A stretch of DNA of 22,832 nucleotides, from positions 1 through 22,832 of the forward strand of contig DCDE01000031.1 in NCBI GenBank assembly GCA_002316275.1, read 5' to 3'. This stretch comes from Caldifarciminota bacterium UBA1063. GTDB taxonomy: Bacteria > Hydrothermota > Hydrothermia > UBA1063. The stretch's first letter is position 1. Every line of letters starts with the position of its first letter. Positions 14,457-22,392 of this stretch are shown piece by piece. Made by a program: the position numbers and the translations under genes. Under the pieces are notes generated by a model. The model saw nothing but the letters and a program-made list of their open reading frames with translations, did not search any database and had not been told where the DNA came from.

Positions 14457-15676
14457 TACCCTGCCTCTTCAACACTTATATTGAATGGCTTTAAAACCCT
14501 CTCCAGGACCCCATTAACTTTCGAAATAGCAACGCCATAGTTTGTAATCGGGACACCTCTCCTCTTGCATTCCAAAACCCTGCGTCTCATTTCAGTGGGA
14601 GTTAACATACACGCACCACAGTGTATTACCAACTTATACTTTTCAAGATCTTCCGGAAAATCACTGCCAGATCTCACGTCAAACTCTATTTTCTTTCCAG
14701 TATAGCTCAAAACCCACTTAGGAATTTTTACCCTACCAATATCATCCTCCAACACATGGTGGGAACATGCCTCGCTAATCAGGACTCTATCACCATCTTC
14801 AAGATTTTCAATCTCACAAATACCCTCTAAGAATGCCCCTAAATCTCCACCTTTGTGACGTGCCATCAAGATCGAAAAAGTAGTTAAAGGAATACCTTCG
14901 GGCACAATCTCCGCTACTTTCTTTACTACTTGAGAATCCGTAATAACGAGGTTAGGTTTAACAGCTATTGATTTTAACGCTTGAGAAAGCTCCGTTTCTT
15001 TAACCACAAACCCCGTTGCATTACAATCAAGCACACTCCTTAAAACCTGAACTTGAGGTAGAATAAGCCTGCCCTTAGGTGCTGATAAGTCAATAGGAAC
15101 TACAAGAATAACTAAGTCCCCCTGCTTTACGAGGTCTTGAACCAGAAGTGGTTCCTCCTTCAAATATGGAGGTGCAATTCTTATAATCTCCTCTTTTAAG
15201 TCATTTATGCCTATGCCGGTCTTTGACGAAACCTCAACATAACTGAGTCCATTCTCTTTGCAAAATGAAATATCTTCTTCCTTTGGTCCCCGGATGTCAA
15301 TCTTATTAAATACCACTATTATAGGTATTGCCTTATCTTTAAGCTCTTCTATGATGTCTTCTTCGTAGCTTGTTATTCCCATTTCATCTACAACAAGAAG
15401 AGATATGTCGCACTTAGAAAGCACCCTTTGTGTTGCCCGTATTCTCAGTTCCCCGAGGTATCCTTCATCGTCTAAGCCGGGAGTATCATAAAATGTGACG
15501 GGACCAAGGGGTAGTAGTTCATAGTGTTTATCCACCGGGTCTGTAGTAGTTCCAGGGGTATCAGAGACAATGGCTATCTCCTGTCCAACAATTGCATTTA
15601 TAAGTGAAGATTTTCCTACATTTCTCCGCCCTAACAGGGTAATAATTATTCTTTCTCCCTTAGGAGCACTTTTCAT
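14456..15676 (-). CDS. hydF: [FeFe]-hydrogenase maturation GTPase HydF
   Basis: HydF is the scaffold GTPase that carries the di-iron precursor and delivers it to HydA. The 406-residue protein has a GTPase domain (GRRNVGKSS at 16-24, DTPGTTTDP with DTPG at 39-42, a second DTPG at 64-67, NKID at 124-127), a central dimerisation region, and a C-terminal cluster domain with C304-S-H306 and HCGAC at 352-356, giving the CxH...HCxxC ligand set of the family. Nothing expected is missing. It starts 17 bases inside hydE, after GAGGAGG, and is the last certain gene of the hydrogenase operon. Confidence 0.96.
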   Translation of the reverse strand: MKSAPKGERIIITLLGRRNVGKSSLINAIVGQEIAIVSDTPGTTTDPVDKHYELLPLGPVTFYDTPGLDDEGYLGELRIRATQRVLSKCDISLLVVDEMGITSYEEDIIEELKDKAIPIIVVFNKIDIRGPKEEDISFCKENGLSYVEVSSKTGIGINDLKEEIIRIAPPYLKEEPLLVQDLVKQGDLVILVVPIDLSAPKGRLILPQVQVLRSVLDCNATGFVVKETELSQALKSIAVKPNLVITDSQVVKKVAEIVPEGIPLTTFSILMARHKGGDLGAFLEGICEIENLEDGDRVLISEACSHHVLEDDIGRVKIPKWVLSYTGKKIEFDVRSGSDFPEDLEKYKLVIHCGACMLTPTEMRRRVLECKRRGVPITNYGVAISKVNGVLERVLKPFNISVEEAG

Positions 15677-16679
15677 CCAACCTCCTCTTAGAATAACCCT
15701 TTGATTCTGATGGAATGAAACCAGCTTCCCTAATTAATCTTTTAATTCCCTCAACGGCATCGAAAATCTCATCGTATCCACTATTCTTCCCAGGGTAGAT
15801 ACTGTACAAATCCTTTACCTTTTCGGGAGTTAAAGAGGGCATTACAACATTTGCCCCAGCTTTTAAGCCAGCTCTCCTCCATTCTTCACCAAACGATGAA
15901 AGTGCACTAGTAGAAGGAATATTTGCAGAAGGGTTCAAAATCCTTAAAATAGCAACAACCCTTATTGTTGTTAAGGGATCACCAGGTGGGTACCCACCAA
16001 GAGGTGTTTCGGGATGGGGAATAAATGGCCCACAGGCAATCATCTCGAGGTTAAGCTCCGATAATTTTATGATATCCCTCGAAATACTATCTACCGTTTG
16101 TCCCGGGAGTCCTACTATAATTCCAGAACCGGTTTCATATCCCAATTCCTTTAAGTACATGACCTTCCCTATTCTGTCCGAAAGTCTTTTACCCGGCCTT
16201 AGTTGCTCGTACAACTTTTCATCAAAGGTCTCTACTTTAAGGAGATACCTCTCAGCCCCAACATCAAACCAGAATTTAAGCTCGTCATTCCTCCTCTCTC
16301 CGATGGAAAGCGTAACAACAATGTCATATCTCGACTTGACCCTCTGTATCAATCCTGCTATCTGTTCTTTTGAATAGAAATAGTCTTCACCGGATTGTAA
16401 TACCAAGGTCTTAATTTTCAAGGAGTCCGCCACTTCAGCACACCGCATAATGTCAAGAGGGGCTAACCTATACCGAACTAAACAACCATTACTCCTTCTG
16501 AGGCCACAGTAAAAGCAATCTTCTTTGCAAAAATTCGAGAATTCAACTACACCTCTTATGTAAACATCTTTCCCAAAAATATTCCCTTTGATTTTAGACG
16601 CTTCCTCAAAAAGCCATTTATCATCTTTCCCTTGAAGCAAATCGGTTATTTCCTTTTGACTCAGCTTTTGTACATTCAT
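15660..16679 (-). CDS. hydE: [FeFe]-hydrogenase maturation radical SAM protein HydE
   Basis: HydE is a radical SAM enzyme that acts on the HydG product on the way to the di-iron subcluster. The cluster motif C51-x3-C55-x2-C58 (FCKEDCFYCGLRRSN) is intact and the barrel blocks around LQSGEDYF, RYLLKVETFD, GLPGQT and ANVVMPSLTP match HydE rather than BioB or PylB. The second cluster cysteines near the C-terminus of the Thermotoga enzyme are absent, as in many HydE proteins. Its ATG at 16679 overlaps the preceding small gene as ATGA, so the two are translationally coupled. Confidence 0.95.
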   Translation of the reverse strand: MNVQKLSQKEITDLLQGKDDKWLFEEASKIKGNIFGKDVYIRGVVEFSNFCKEDCFYCGLRRSNGCLVRYRLAPLDIMRCAEVADSLKIKTLVLQSGEDYFYSKEQIAGLIQRVKSRYDIVVTLSIGERRNDELKFWFDVGAERYLLKVETFDEKLYEQLRPGKRLSDRIGKVMYLKELGYETGSGIIVGLPGQTVDSISRDIIKLSELNLEMIACGPFIPHPETPLGGYPPGDPLTTIRVVAILRILNPSANIPSTSALSSFGEEWRRAGLKAGANVVMPSLTPEKVKDLYSIYPGKNSGYDEIFDAVEGIKRLIREAGFIPSESKGYSKRRLDEKCS

Positions 16680-16942
16680 TTACCCACCAGAAGCTCTCTC
16701 AATTTGTTAGTTATTTGAACAATCTTTTTTGAGATTTTCTCGGGATTTTCACAAAAAAGCATGTAATCGTCGTCAATCTTAAAGCGAGCTGGCATCGAAG
16801 GCCCAGTGGGCTCAATACCACAGAGGAACGACCATCTCCTCCCAAAACGCCTCGCAACCCATATTCCACCAGTTTCATATGTACATCTAACCCTTTCGAG
16901 AAAATCCTGAACCTCTTTAGAAGAATAGATCTCTTTCTCCAT
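16676..16942 (-). CDS. Uncharacterised 88-residue protein between hydG and hydE
   Basis: I do not recognise this protein. From the preferred ATG at 16942 it has 88 residues, three cysteines (C20, C41, C64), a central strand-rich block (GGIWVARRFGRRWSFLCG at 25-42), a GPSMPARF segment near 48-54 and a lysine-rich helical C-terminus. A longer reading from 17008 would run 92 bases into hydG and is unlikely; ATG 16942 has AGGA seven bases upstream and overlaps hydG by 26 bases. It ends in an ATGA junction with hydE. Two tight couplings to maturation genes make it a real gene and a candidate accessory factor of H-cluster assembly or of the HydG or HydE enzyme. No membrane segment or signal peptide is seen. 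Confidence 0.75.
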   Translation of the reverse strand: MEKEIYSSKEVQDFLERVRCTYETGGIWVARRFGRRWSFLCGIEPTGPSMPARFKIDDDYMLFCENPEKISKKIVQITNKLRELLVGK

Positions 16943-18401
16943 TTTCAATCCTGTTATAATATTCCATAAGTTTATCATAGACACGAGGCATTTTCTCTTT
17001 GACCTCATTCAGTTCTTTTTGAATTAACCTATCCCCCACTTCTTGGGTCTCATTTGATGCATAGTCGAGAAGCCACTCCTTAAAAGTCAAAATAGCATTC
17101 AGCTTGCAAAATTGACCCTCTTTCCCCGTTTTGAGAAGTTTCATAATTAGATCGCCTGTCCTTCCACAACGGTATCCCGCAGTGCAAAAAGAAGTAATGT
17201 ATCCAAACTTCGCAAGATCTCTAATCAATTCATCAAGGGTCCTCGTATCGCCAATCAAGAATTGTTGCCTTTCCAGCTCCTGCTCACTGCACCTATCACT
17301 GTAAGCACCTATTCCAATTTTTGTTGATGCATCGGTCTGGGTTATGCCGTAATGGATAACTTTATCCCTTATTTCCCTGGGTTCCCTTGCTGTCAATATC
17401 ATTCCCGTATAAGGAATTGAAAGCCTTAAAACCAGTATCAATTTCTCAAAATCTTTATCACTAACGCGGTACTTTGCTTCCTGAATATAGGGTGTATTAG
17501 CGGCAGGCTCAAGCCTTGGGAATGAAACAGTATGAGGACCTATTCCAAATTTACTCTCAAGCTCCCTCGCATGGTAAACAAGCCCCATCACTTCGAATCG
17601 CCAGTCATATAGACCAAAGAGGGCACCAATTCCCACATCGTCTACGCCTGCCTCCAGTGCCCTGTGCATACAATACAACCTCCACTTGTAGTCACCCTTA
17701 ATTGTATTGCGGGGGTGTACCAGATTGTAGGTTTCATGGTGGTATGTCTCCTGAAATACCTGAAAAGTACCAATACCAACTTCCACAAGTCTTCTCAGCT
17801 CATCAATCTGAAGAGGTGCAGCATTCACATTACACCTACGAATCTGCCCATAACCATTTCTTACCTTAACTTTAACACTGTACACAAGCTCAAGGCTTTT
17901 CGCTATATATTCAACATCAGTTGCAGGATGTTCACCGTAAACGAGGATTAACCTCTTGTGTCCAATTTTACCTGCAAGTTCTTCAGTCTCCCTTAAAATC
18001 TCTTCATCACTCAAAACTTTCCTTTTTATAACCTGGTTATCACTACGGAATCCACAGTATAGGCAGTTATTCACACAATAGTCACCAAGATACAATGGAG
18101 CAAAAGTAACAATTCTGTTATCGTAAACCTTCTTTTTTATCTGTAAAGCCACTTCTTTCATCTCTTCTATAAGATCCTCATCCTCAACATTTATAAGAGC
18201 AGCAGTTTCATCTGGAGTAAGAGTGTTAATGGAAAGGGCTTTCTGAAATATTTCTCTAACCCACTCTCTATCAGGACTCTTATGCTTTTCTATCTTCTCA
18301 AGGATTTCATCATCGTTTATAAAGTCTCTACCGTTCTCAAGATATTTATCGATTTCATCTTGTTTTATCCTGCTTTTTACCCAGCTTTTTACCTCTTGCA
18401 T
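16917..18401 (-). CDS. hydG: [FeFe]-hydrogenase maturation radical SAM tyrosine lyase HydG, variant C-terminal motif
   Basis: HydG splits tyrosine to supply CO and cyanide as an Fe-cysteine synthon for the H-cluster. The 494-residue protein has the radical SAM motif C109-x3-C113-x2-C116 in LGDYCVNNCLYCGF and the family blocks HRALEAGVDDVGIGALFGLY and PHTVSFPRLEP. The C-terminal region that holds the auxiliary cluster reads SFCTAGYRCGRTG...FCKLNAILTF. The usual CX2CX22C would put cysteines at 406, 409 and 432; here 406 and 432 are present, 409 is glycine, and a cysteine lies at 412. H277 is where the dangler-iron histidine would be expected (inference). Strong AAGGAGGT ribosome site before ATG 18401. 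A ThiH assignment is excluded by the C-terminal domain and context. Confidence 0.93.
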   Translation of the reverse strand: MQEVKSWVKSRIKQDEIDKYLENGRDFINDDEILEKIEKHKSPDREWVREIFQKALSINTLTPDETAALINVEDEDLIEEMKEVALQIKKKVYDNRIVTFAPLYLGDYCVNNCLYCGFRSDNQVIKRKVLSDEEILRETEELAGKIGHKRLILVYGEHPATDVEYIAKSLELVYSVKVKVRNGYGQIRRCNVNAAPLQIDELRRLVEVGIGTFQVFQETYHHETYNLVHPRNTIKGDYKWRLYCMHRALEAGVDDVGIGALFGLYDWRFEVMGLVYHARELESKFGIGPHTVSFPRLEPAANTPYIQEAKYRVSDKDFEKLILVLRLSIPYTGMILTAREPREIRDKVIHYGITQTDASTKIGIGAYSDRCSEQELERQQFLIGDTRTLDELIRDLAKFGYITSFCTAGYRCGRTGDLIMKLLKTGKEGQFCKLNAILTFKEWLLDYASNETQEVGDRLIQKELNEVKEKMPRVYDKLMEYYNRIENGERDLFF

Positions 18402-18414
18402 AACATTTACCTCC

Positions 18415-18675
18415 TTAAAGTTCCTTTTTTAAAAGGGTCTTTACTTGAACGCCCTTTATTTTCCCGAGCTTACCCGTAAAAGCACCAATTTCATCAGTGG
18501 TGCCCCTAAACAAAAGCACGATAACGGTAACTTCAGGAATGTTAAAACCGGCTCGACCAAAGATTTTATTCGAATTAAGTGAAATTACTCCCTGGATAGA
18601 CTTATAGGCTTCTTTATCATTTACAAAAATACCTACAAGTCCAACTCGATCTTCATTTTTCTCTTTATTCTCCAT
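18415..18675 (-). CDS. TM1266-type ACT-fold protein of the [FeFe]-hydrogenase system
   Basis: An 86-residue protein of the family called iron-only hydrogenase system regulator, whose Thermotoga member TM1266 has a NikR-like ACT fold. The repeated pattern is visible: GLVGIFVNDKEAYKS, then a helix, an IFGRAGF step, a VTVIVLLFRG strand, and the family ending FTGKLGKIKGVQVKTL. ACT domains usually bind a small ligand and dimerise; there is no DNA-binding domain, so the regulatory role in the family name is unproven. ATG 18675, with GGAGG five bases upstream, is better than the TTG one codon earlier. It lies between hydA and hydG with a second, more divergent copy before it. Confidence 0.88.
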   Translation of the reverse strand: MENKEKNEDRVGLVGIFVNDKEAYKSIQGVISLNSNKIFGRAGFNIPEVTVIVLLFRGTTDEIGAFTGKLGKIKGVQVKTLLKKEL

Positions 18676-18692
18676 CAACCCTCCTCAGGTCA

Positions 18693-18702
18693 GGTTTAAA
18701 CC
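18693..18702. promoter_or_regulatory. Perfect 10-base palindrome between the two ACT-fold genes
   Basis: GGTTTAAACC lies in the 51-base gap between the paralogous small genes, 18 bases before the ATG at 18675. It could be an operator or an mRNA site, or chance. There is no promoter pair next to it that I would defend. Confidence 0.25.
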
Positions 18703-18726
18703 CTTCCCTCAGAGCGAGAGAGCACT

Positions 18727-18975
18727 TTACAGACTGCTTATCCCAACTCTGACTTCAGGAACTTCCTTTTTCAGTGCCTCTACGAGCTCCTTTGCCTTTG
18801 CCTCTTCACCGAGAAACACTACCGTAATTATAAAGAAACGTGCGCATTTTGAAGGAAGACCAAGCCTACCATAAATGTAATTTGCATACCTATGGAGTAT
18901 GTCCTGAACTTTCATTGCATAGGAATTGTCAGTCATTGCTATTGCAATTGTGCTTATTCCCCATTTTTCTTCCAT
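18727..18975 (-). CDS. Second, divergent TM1266-like ACT-fold protein
   Basis: An 82-residue protein that shares the same plan as its downstream neighbour: a first strand (STIAIAMTD), a helix, the YIYGRLGLPSKC step, a hydrophobic strand (FFIITVVFL) and a final helix and strand. The YGRLGLP block matches the TM1266 family, but the TGKLG ending of the typical member is replaced by VEALKKEVPEVRVGIS. The two adjacent copies look like an old duplication and might pair as a heterodimer. It starts 16 bases after hydA with GAGGTGA before ATG 18975. Its molecular function is unknown. Confidence 0.82.
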   Translation of the reverse strand: MEEKWGISTIAIAMTDNSYAMKVQDILHRYANYIYGRLGLPSKCARFFIITVVFLGEEAKAKELVEALKKEVPEVRVGISSL

Positions 18976-18991
18976 ATCTCACCTCTCTAAG

Positions 18992-20779
18992 TTAGTGGTG
19001 AACATGTTTTTCTGTCACAGCTTCAACACAAGCCCCATCCAAATTGCTTCTTTTGAAATAATGCGTATGAAGGAGCCTGTGTGCTAATTCAGAGCCCTGT
19101 TTGCCAAGGAATTTATCATAGAGCCTTATAATAGCGGGGTTTTCATGGGATTTACGGTACGGTAATTCCCTATCTTCCTTATAAAGCCCTTCACCTCTCC
19201 TCGCCCTCATAGCAAAGGTGCTCCCCTTAGGTTGACCTCCTCCACCTACACAGCCACCCGGACATGCCATAATTTCAATAAAAGCATACTCGCTCTGACC
19301 GGTTTTTTCAATTTGCTCTTTTACCTTAGTCAGTAACGTTCTTGCATTTCCAAGTCCATGGGCAACTGCAACCTTTACCTTCATACCATTAATGTCAAGT
19401 TCCGCTTCCTTAATTCCTGCCATCCCTCTGACTGCCTCTATATCAAGGTTAGGTAAGTCTTTCCCAGTGAGCATCCAGTAGGCAGTTCTTACAGCAGCTT
19501 CCATGACTCCACCAGTGGCGCCAAAAATCGTTGCAGCACCAGTATACATCCCCATAAGCTCATCGGGCTTTTCGTCAGGGAGGGTTTTCAAGTCAATATC
19601 AGCAGCTTTTAACATTCTAACGAGTTCTCGAGTAGTTAATACATAGTCAACATCCTGATAACCCGAGTCTCTCATCTCAGGTCTCCTCGCCTCAAACTTC
19701 TTTGCAGTACAAGGCATTATTGAAACGCTAACAATCTTCGAAGGGTCTATTCCCGATTCTTTAGCAAAATAGGTTTTTACCAGCGCACCAAACATCTGCT
19801 GTGGAGATTTGCAAGTAGAAACATATTTTGCAAGGTCTGGGAAGAACGTTTCCATGAATTTTATCCAACCAGGAGAACAGGATGTTATCAAGGGTAACGC
19901 TCCGCCATTCTTGATTCTTTCAACAAGTTCATTCGCCTCTTCCATAATGGTAAGGTCTGCCGCAAAATTCGTGTCGAAGATCACATCAAAGCCCAATCTA
20001 CGCATGGCAGCATACATTTTACCCACAGTAACAGTTCCAATCTCCATACCAAACTCTTCGCCAAGGGTCGCTCTAATAGAGGGAGCCTCCTGGACAACAA
20101 CTACTTTATCAGGATCGAGAAGGGCATCCCAGACTAAATCAATCTCACTTCTTTCAGAAAGGGCACCTGTAGGACAAAAAACGGTACATTGACCGCAGTT
20201 CACACAAGCGCTATTTCCCATACCTAGAGAGAAGAAAGTATCTATAGTAGCATCGAAGCCCCTATCCGCAATGGTCAATGCAGAGACCGTCTGAATATCA
20301 TTACATACATTAACGCATCTGCCGCAGAGGATACACTTATTCGGATCTCTTACGATAGCAATACTTGTCTCGTCAATTGGTTTTTTCTCAAGAACCGTAG
20401 GAAGCCCATCCGTATCTACACCAAGGTAGTTAGCGAGTGACTGAAGTTCACAATGTTCATTTGCTGGGCATGTGGGACAAGTCACATCGTGATTAGAAAG
20501 GATTAATTGTACCAAAGCTTTCCTAATTTCTCTGAGATACTTTGAATTAGACGTAACCTTCATACCCGGCGCTACTGGAGTACAACAAGATCTCTTGGGT
20601 GTCGGTGAACCCTCAATTTCAACTACACAAACTCCACACGCACCAGTGGGAGAAAGATCAGCGTGATAACAAAGGGTAGGGATGTGAACCCCTACCTTTT
20701 TGGCTGCATCAAGAATAGTTGCGTCTTTATCTACCTCAACCTCTTTTCCATCTATATAAAGTTTAACCATTTCAGCCAT
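18992..20779 (-). CDS. hydA: [FeFe]-hydrogenase catalytic subunit, NAD(P)-linked multimeric type
   Basis: The 595-residue catalytic subunit interconverts protons and H2. Domains in order: a [2Fe-2S] domain (C37, C48, C51, C65 or C66), a His-Cys3 [4Fe-4S] motif (H97, C101, C104, C110), two ferredoxin-type [4Fe-4S] sets (C149, C152, C155, C159 and C192, C195, C198, C202), then the H-cluster domain with L1 TSCSPGW at 299-305, L2 MPCTAKKFE with C357, and L3 EIMACPGGCVGGGGQP with C506 and C510. L1 has serine at 302, where single-subunit enzymes have TSCCP. The C-terminus is short, without the extra cluster domain of the Thermotoga subunit. Its ribosome site AGGAGGT (20787-20793) lies inside the last codons of hydB. 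It forms the trimer with HydB and HydC. Confidence 0.97.
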   Translation of the reverse strand: MAEMVKLYIDGKEVEVDKDATILDAAKKVGVHIPTLCYHADLSPTGACGVCVVEIEGSPTPKRSCCTPVAPGMKVTSNSKYLREIRKALVQLILSNHDVTCPTCPANEHCELQSLANYLGVDTDGLPTVLEKKPIDETSIAIVRDPNKCILCGRCVNVCNDIQTVSALTIADRGFDATIDTFFSLGMGNSACVNCGQCTVFCPTGALSERSEIDLVWDALLDPDKVVVVQEAPSIRATLGEEFGMEIGTVTVGKMYAAMRRLGFDVIFDTNFAADLTIMEEANELVERIKNGGALPLITSCSPGWIKFMETFFPDLAKYVSTCKSPQQMFGALVKTYFAKESGIDPSKIVSVSIMPCTAKKFEARRPEMRDSGYQDVDYVLTTRELVRMLKAADIDLKTLPDEKPDELMGMYTGAATIFGATGGVMEAAVRTAYWMLTGKDLPNLDIEAVRGMAGIKEAELDINGMKVKVAVAHGLGNARTLLTKVKEQIEKTGQSEYAFIEIMACPGGCVGGGGQPKGSTFAMRARRGEGLYKEDRELPYRKSHENPAIIRLYDKFLGKQGSELAHRLLHTHYFKRSNLDGACVEAVTEKHVHH

Positions 20780-20784
20780 AAAAA

Positions 20785-22392
20785 TTACCTCCTACATTTT
20801 TCACATCTATAATTTTTATCAAAGTGTGCAACAAATTCTTCTCTGAAATTTTCAATAGCACTCTTTACGGGCATAATCAGGGATTGCCCGAGAGGACAGA
20901 AAGAAGAGTCATTCATCACCTCAGAGAGGCCTATCATCATTTCAAGATCCTCTTCCTTAGCCTCTCCAGACCTTACTTTGTTAATAAGGGTATAGAGTTC
21001 GTAAGTTCCTATACGGCATGGGCTACATTGCCCGCAAGATTCATGTTTGAAAAACCGAATTATAGAGAAAAGCATATCCACCATACAGGTATCTTCATTC
21101 AACACGAGGATAGCACCTGAGCCAAGAACAGCTTTATACTCTTTTAAACTATCAAAGTCCATCTTCACATCCAAAAGTTTCTGAGGAACGAAAACACCAG
21201 CGGCACCACCCACTAATGCACCTTTAAACTTCTTTCCATCTTTTATCCCACCACCATAATTAAAGATAATGTCTCTAAGGGTAGTCCCCATTTCCACTTC
21301 GATCAGACCGGGGTATACTACATGCCCAAGGATGGTGAACACCTTCGTCCCCGGACATTTTTCAGTGCCTAATTTCCTGAACCATTCAGCGCCTCTCATC
21401 ACAATCGGAGGTACGTTAGCAATGGTCTCTACGTTGTTAACAGCCGTTGGCTTCATCCATAAGCCATGGGTAACAGGGTACGGCGGTTTGTTACGTGGCT
21501 GGCCCCTCTTCCCCTCCAGTGACTCGATAAGGGCCGTCTCCTCACCACAAACGTATGCACCGGCACCCTTCTTAATCTCCAGATCAAAGGAAAAGTCAGT
21601 TCCAAGGATATTTTTTCCAAGGATGTTGTACTTATACGCATCATCAATGGCTTTTTGCATCCTGTTAATGGAGAGTTCATATTCACCTCGAACATATATG
21701 TACCCTTTACTTGCACCAATAGCATATCCTCCAATAATCATTCCCTCCAAAAGCTTATGGGGATCTCCTTCCAGAATAAGTCTATCTTTAAAAGTCCCCG
21801 GTTCACCTTCGTCAGCATTACATATTATGTACTTTTCGTCACCTTCGGCTTTCCTAGTTAATTCCCACTTGAGCCCAGTCGGGAAACCAGCACCGCCACG
21901 GCCTCTAAGCCCTGACTTCTTTACCTCGTCAATCACTTCCTCAGGTTTCATGGATGTTAGAACCTTCTCAAGGGCTTCATAACCACCTGTAGCTATATAT
22001 TCTTCTATATTCTCAGGGTCAATGATACCAGCGTTTTCAAGAACAACCCTCCTCTGTTCGCGTACAAGTCCAAGTTTTTCTCTCTTCACAAATCTGGCAG
22101 GCACCTCGCCAAGGAAGAACTCCTTTACAGGCCTCCCCTTTATGAAGTGTTCCTCCACAATTCTTGGAATATCTGAAATCTTAAGATTTGAATAGTAAAC
22201 ACCCTCGGGGTAAACCACCATTAAGATACCCTTCCCTGTAACGCCGATAGATCCCGTTTCAAGTACTTTTACCTCATTTTCAAGGTTTCTCTTCTTTAGT
22301 TCTTTAAGAAGGGCCGCCTCAAATTCCTTAACACCTGAAAGTAAAGTATCTGGATCAAATGGAAACAAAACGTGCATTCTGGGTATAGTCAT
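20785..22392 (-). CDS. hydB: NADH-dehydrogenase-like hydrogenase subunit HydB (NuoF type), lacking accessory cluster domains
   Basis: HydB binds FMN and NAD(H) and passes electrons to HydA. Seen: FMN/NADH region GLRGRGGAGFPTGLKW at 161-176, CNADEGEPGTFKDR at 191-204, GAYVCGEETALIESLEGKRG at 278-297, and the [4Fe-4S] set C453, C456, C459 (HESCGQCSPCR) and C499. The first 95 residues look like the thioredoxin-like domain but carry none of its four [2Fe-2S] cysteines (LETGSIGVTGKG where a cysteine-containing block is expected). At the C-terminus only a CEKCRR stub remains of the two-cluster ferredoxin domain found in bifurcating HydB. At 535 residues it is shorter than bifurcating versions of about 600. 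ATG 22392 overlaps hydC as ATGA, with GGAGG upstream. Confidence 0.95.
   Translation of the reverse strand: MTIPRMHVLFPFDPDTLLSGVKEFEAALLKELKKRNLENEVKVLETGSIGVTGKGILMVVYPEGVYYSNLKISDIPRIVEEHFIKGRPVKEFFLGEVPARFVKREKLGLVREQRRVVLENAGIIDPENIEEYIATGGYEALEKVLTSMKPEEVIDEVKKSGLRGRGGAGFPTGLKWELTRKAEGDEKYIICNADEGEPGTFKDRLILEGDPHKLLEGMIIGGYAIGASKGYIYVRGEYELSINRMQKAIDDAYKYNILGKNILGTDFSFDLEIKKGAGAYVCGEETALIESLEGKRGQPRNKPPYPVTHGLWMKPTAVNNVETIANVPPIVMRGAEWFRKLGTEKCPGTKVFTILGHVVYPGLIEVEMGTTLRDIIFNYGGGIKDGKKFKGALVGGAAGVFVPQKLLDVKMDFDSLKEYKAVLGSGAILVLNEDTCMVDMLFSIIRFFKHESCGQCSPCRIGTYELYTLINKVRSGEAKEEDLEMMIGLSEVMNDSSFCPLGQSLIMPVKSAIENFREEFVAHFDKNYRCEKCRR

Noticed and set aside
16943..17008. Longer N-terminus for the 88-residue gene, starting at 17008
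   Set aside because: It would extend the overlap with hydG to 92 bases, and the ATG at 16942 has a better-placed AGGA site.
21269..21982. Long 237-residue plus-strand ORF antisense to hydB
   Set aside because: It lies wholly inside a well-conserved hydB frame, has a low-complexity Ser/Pro-rich composition and no recognisable motif; it is a shadow ORF.
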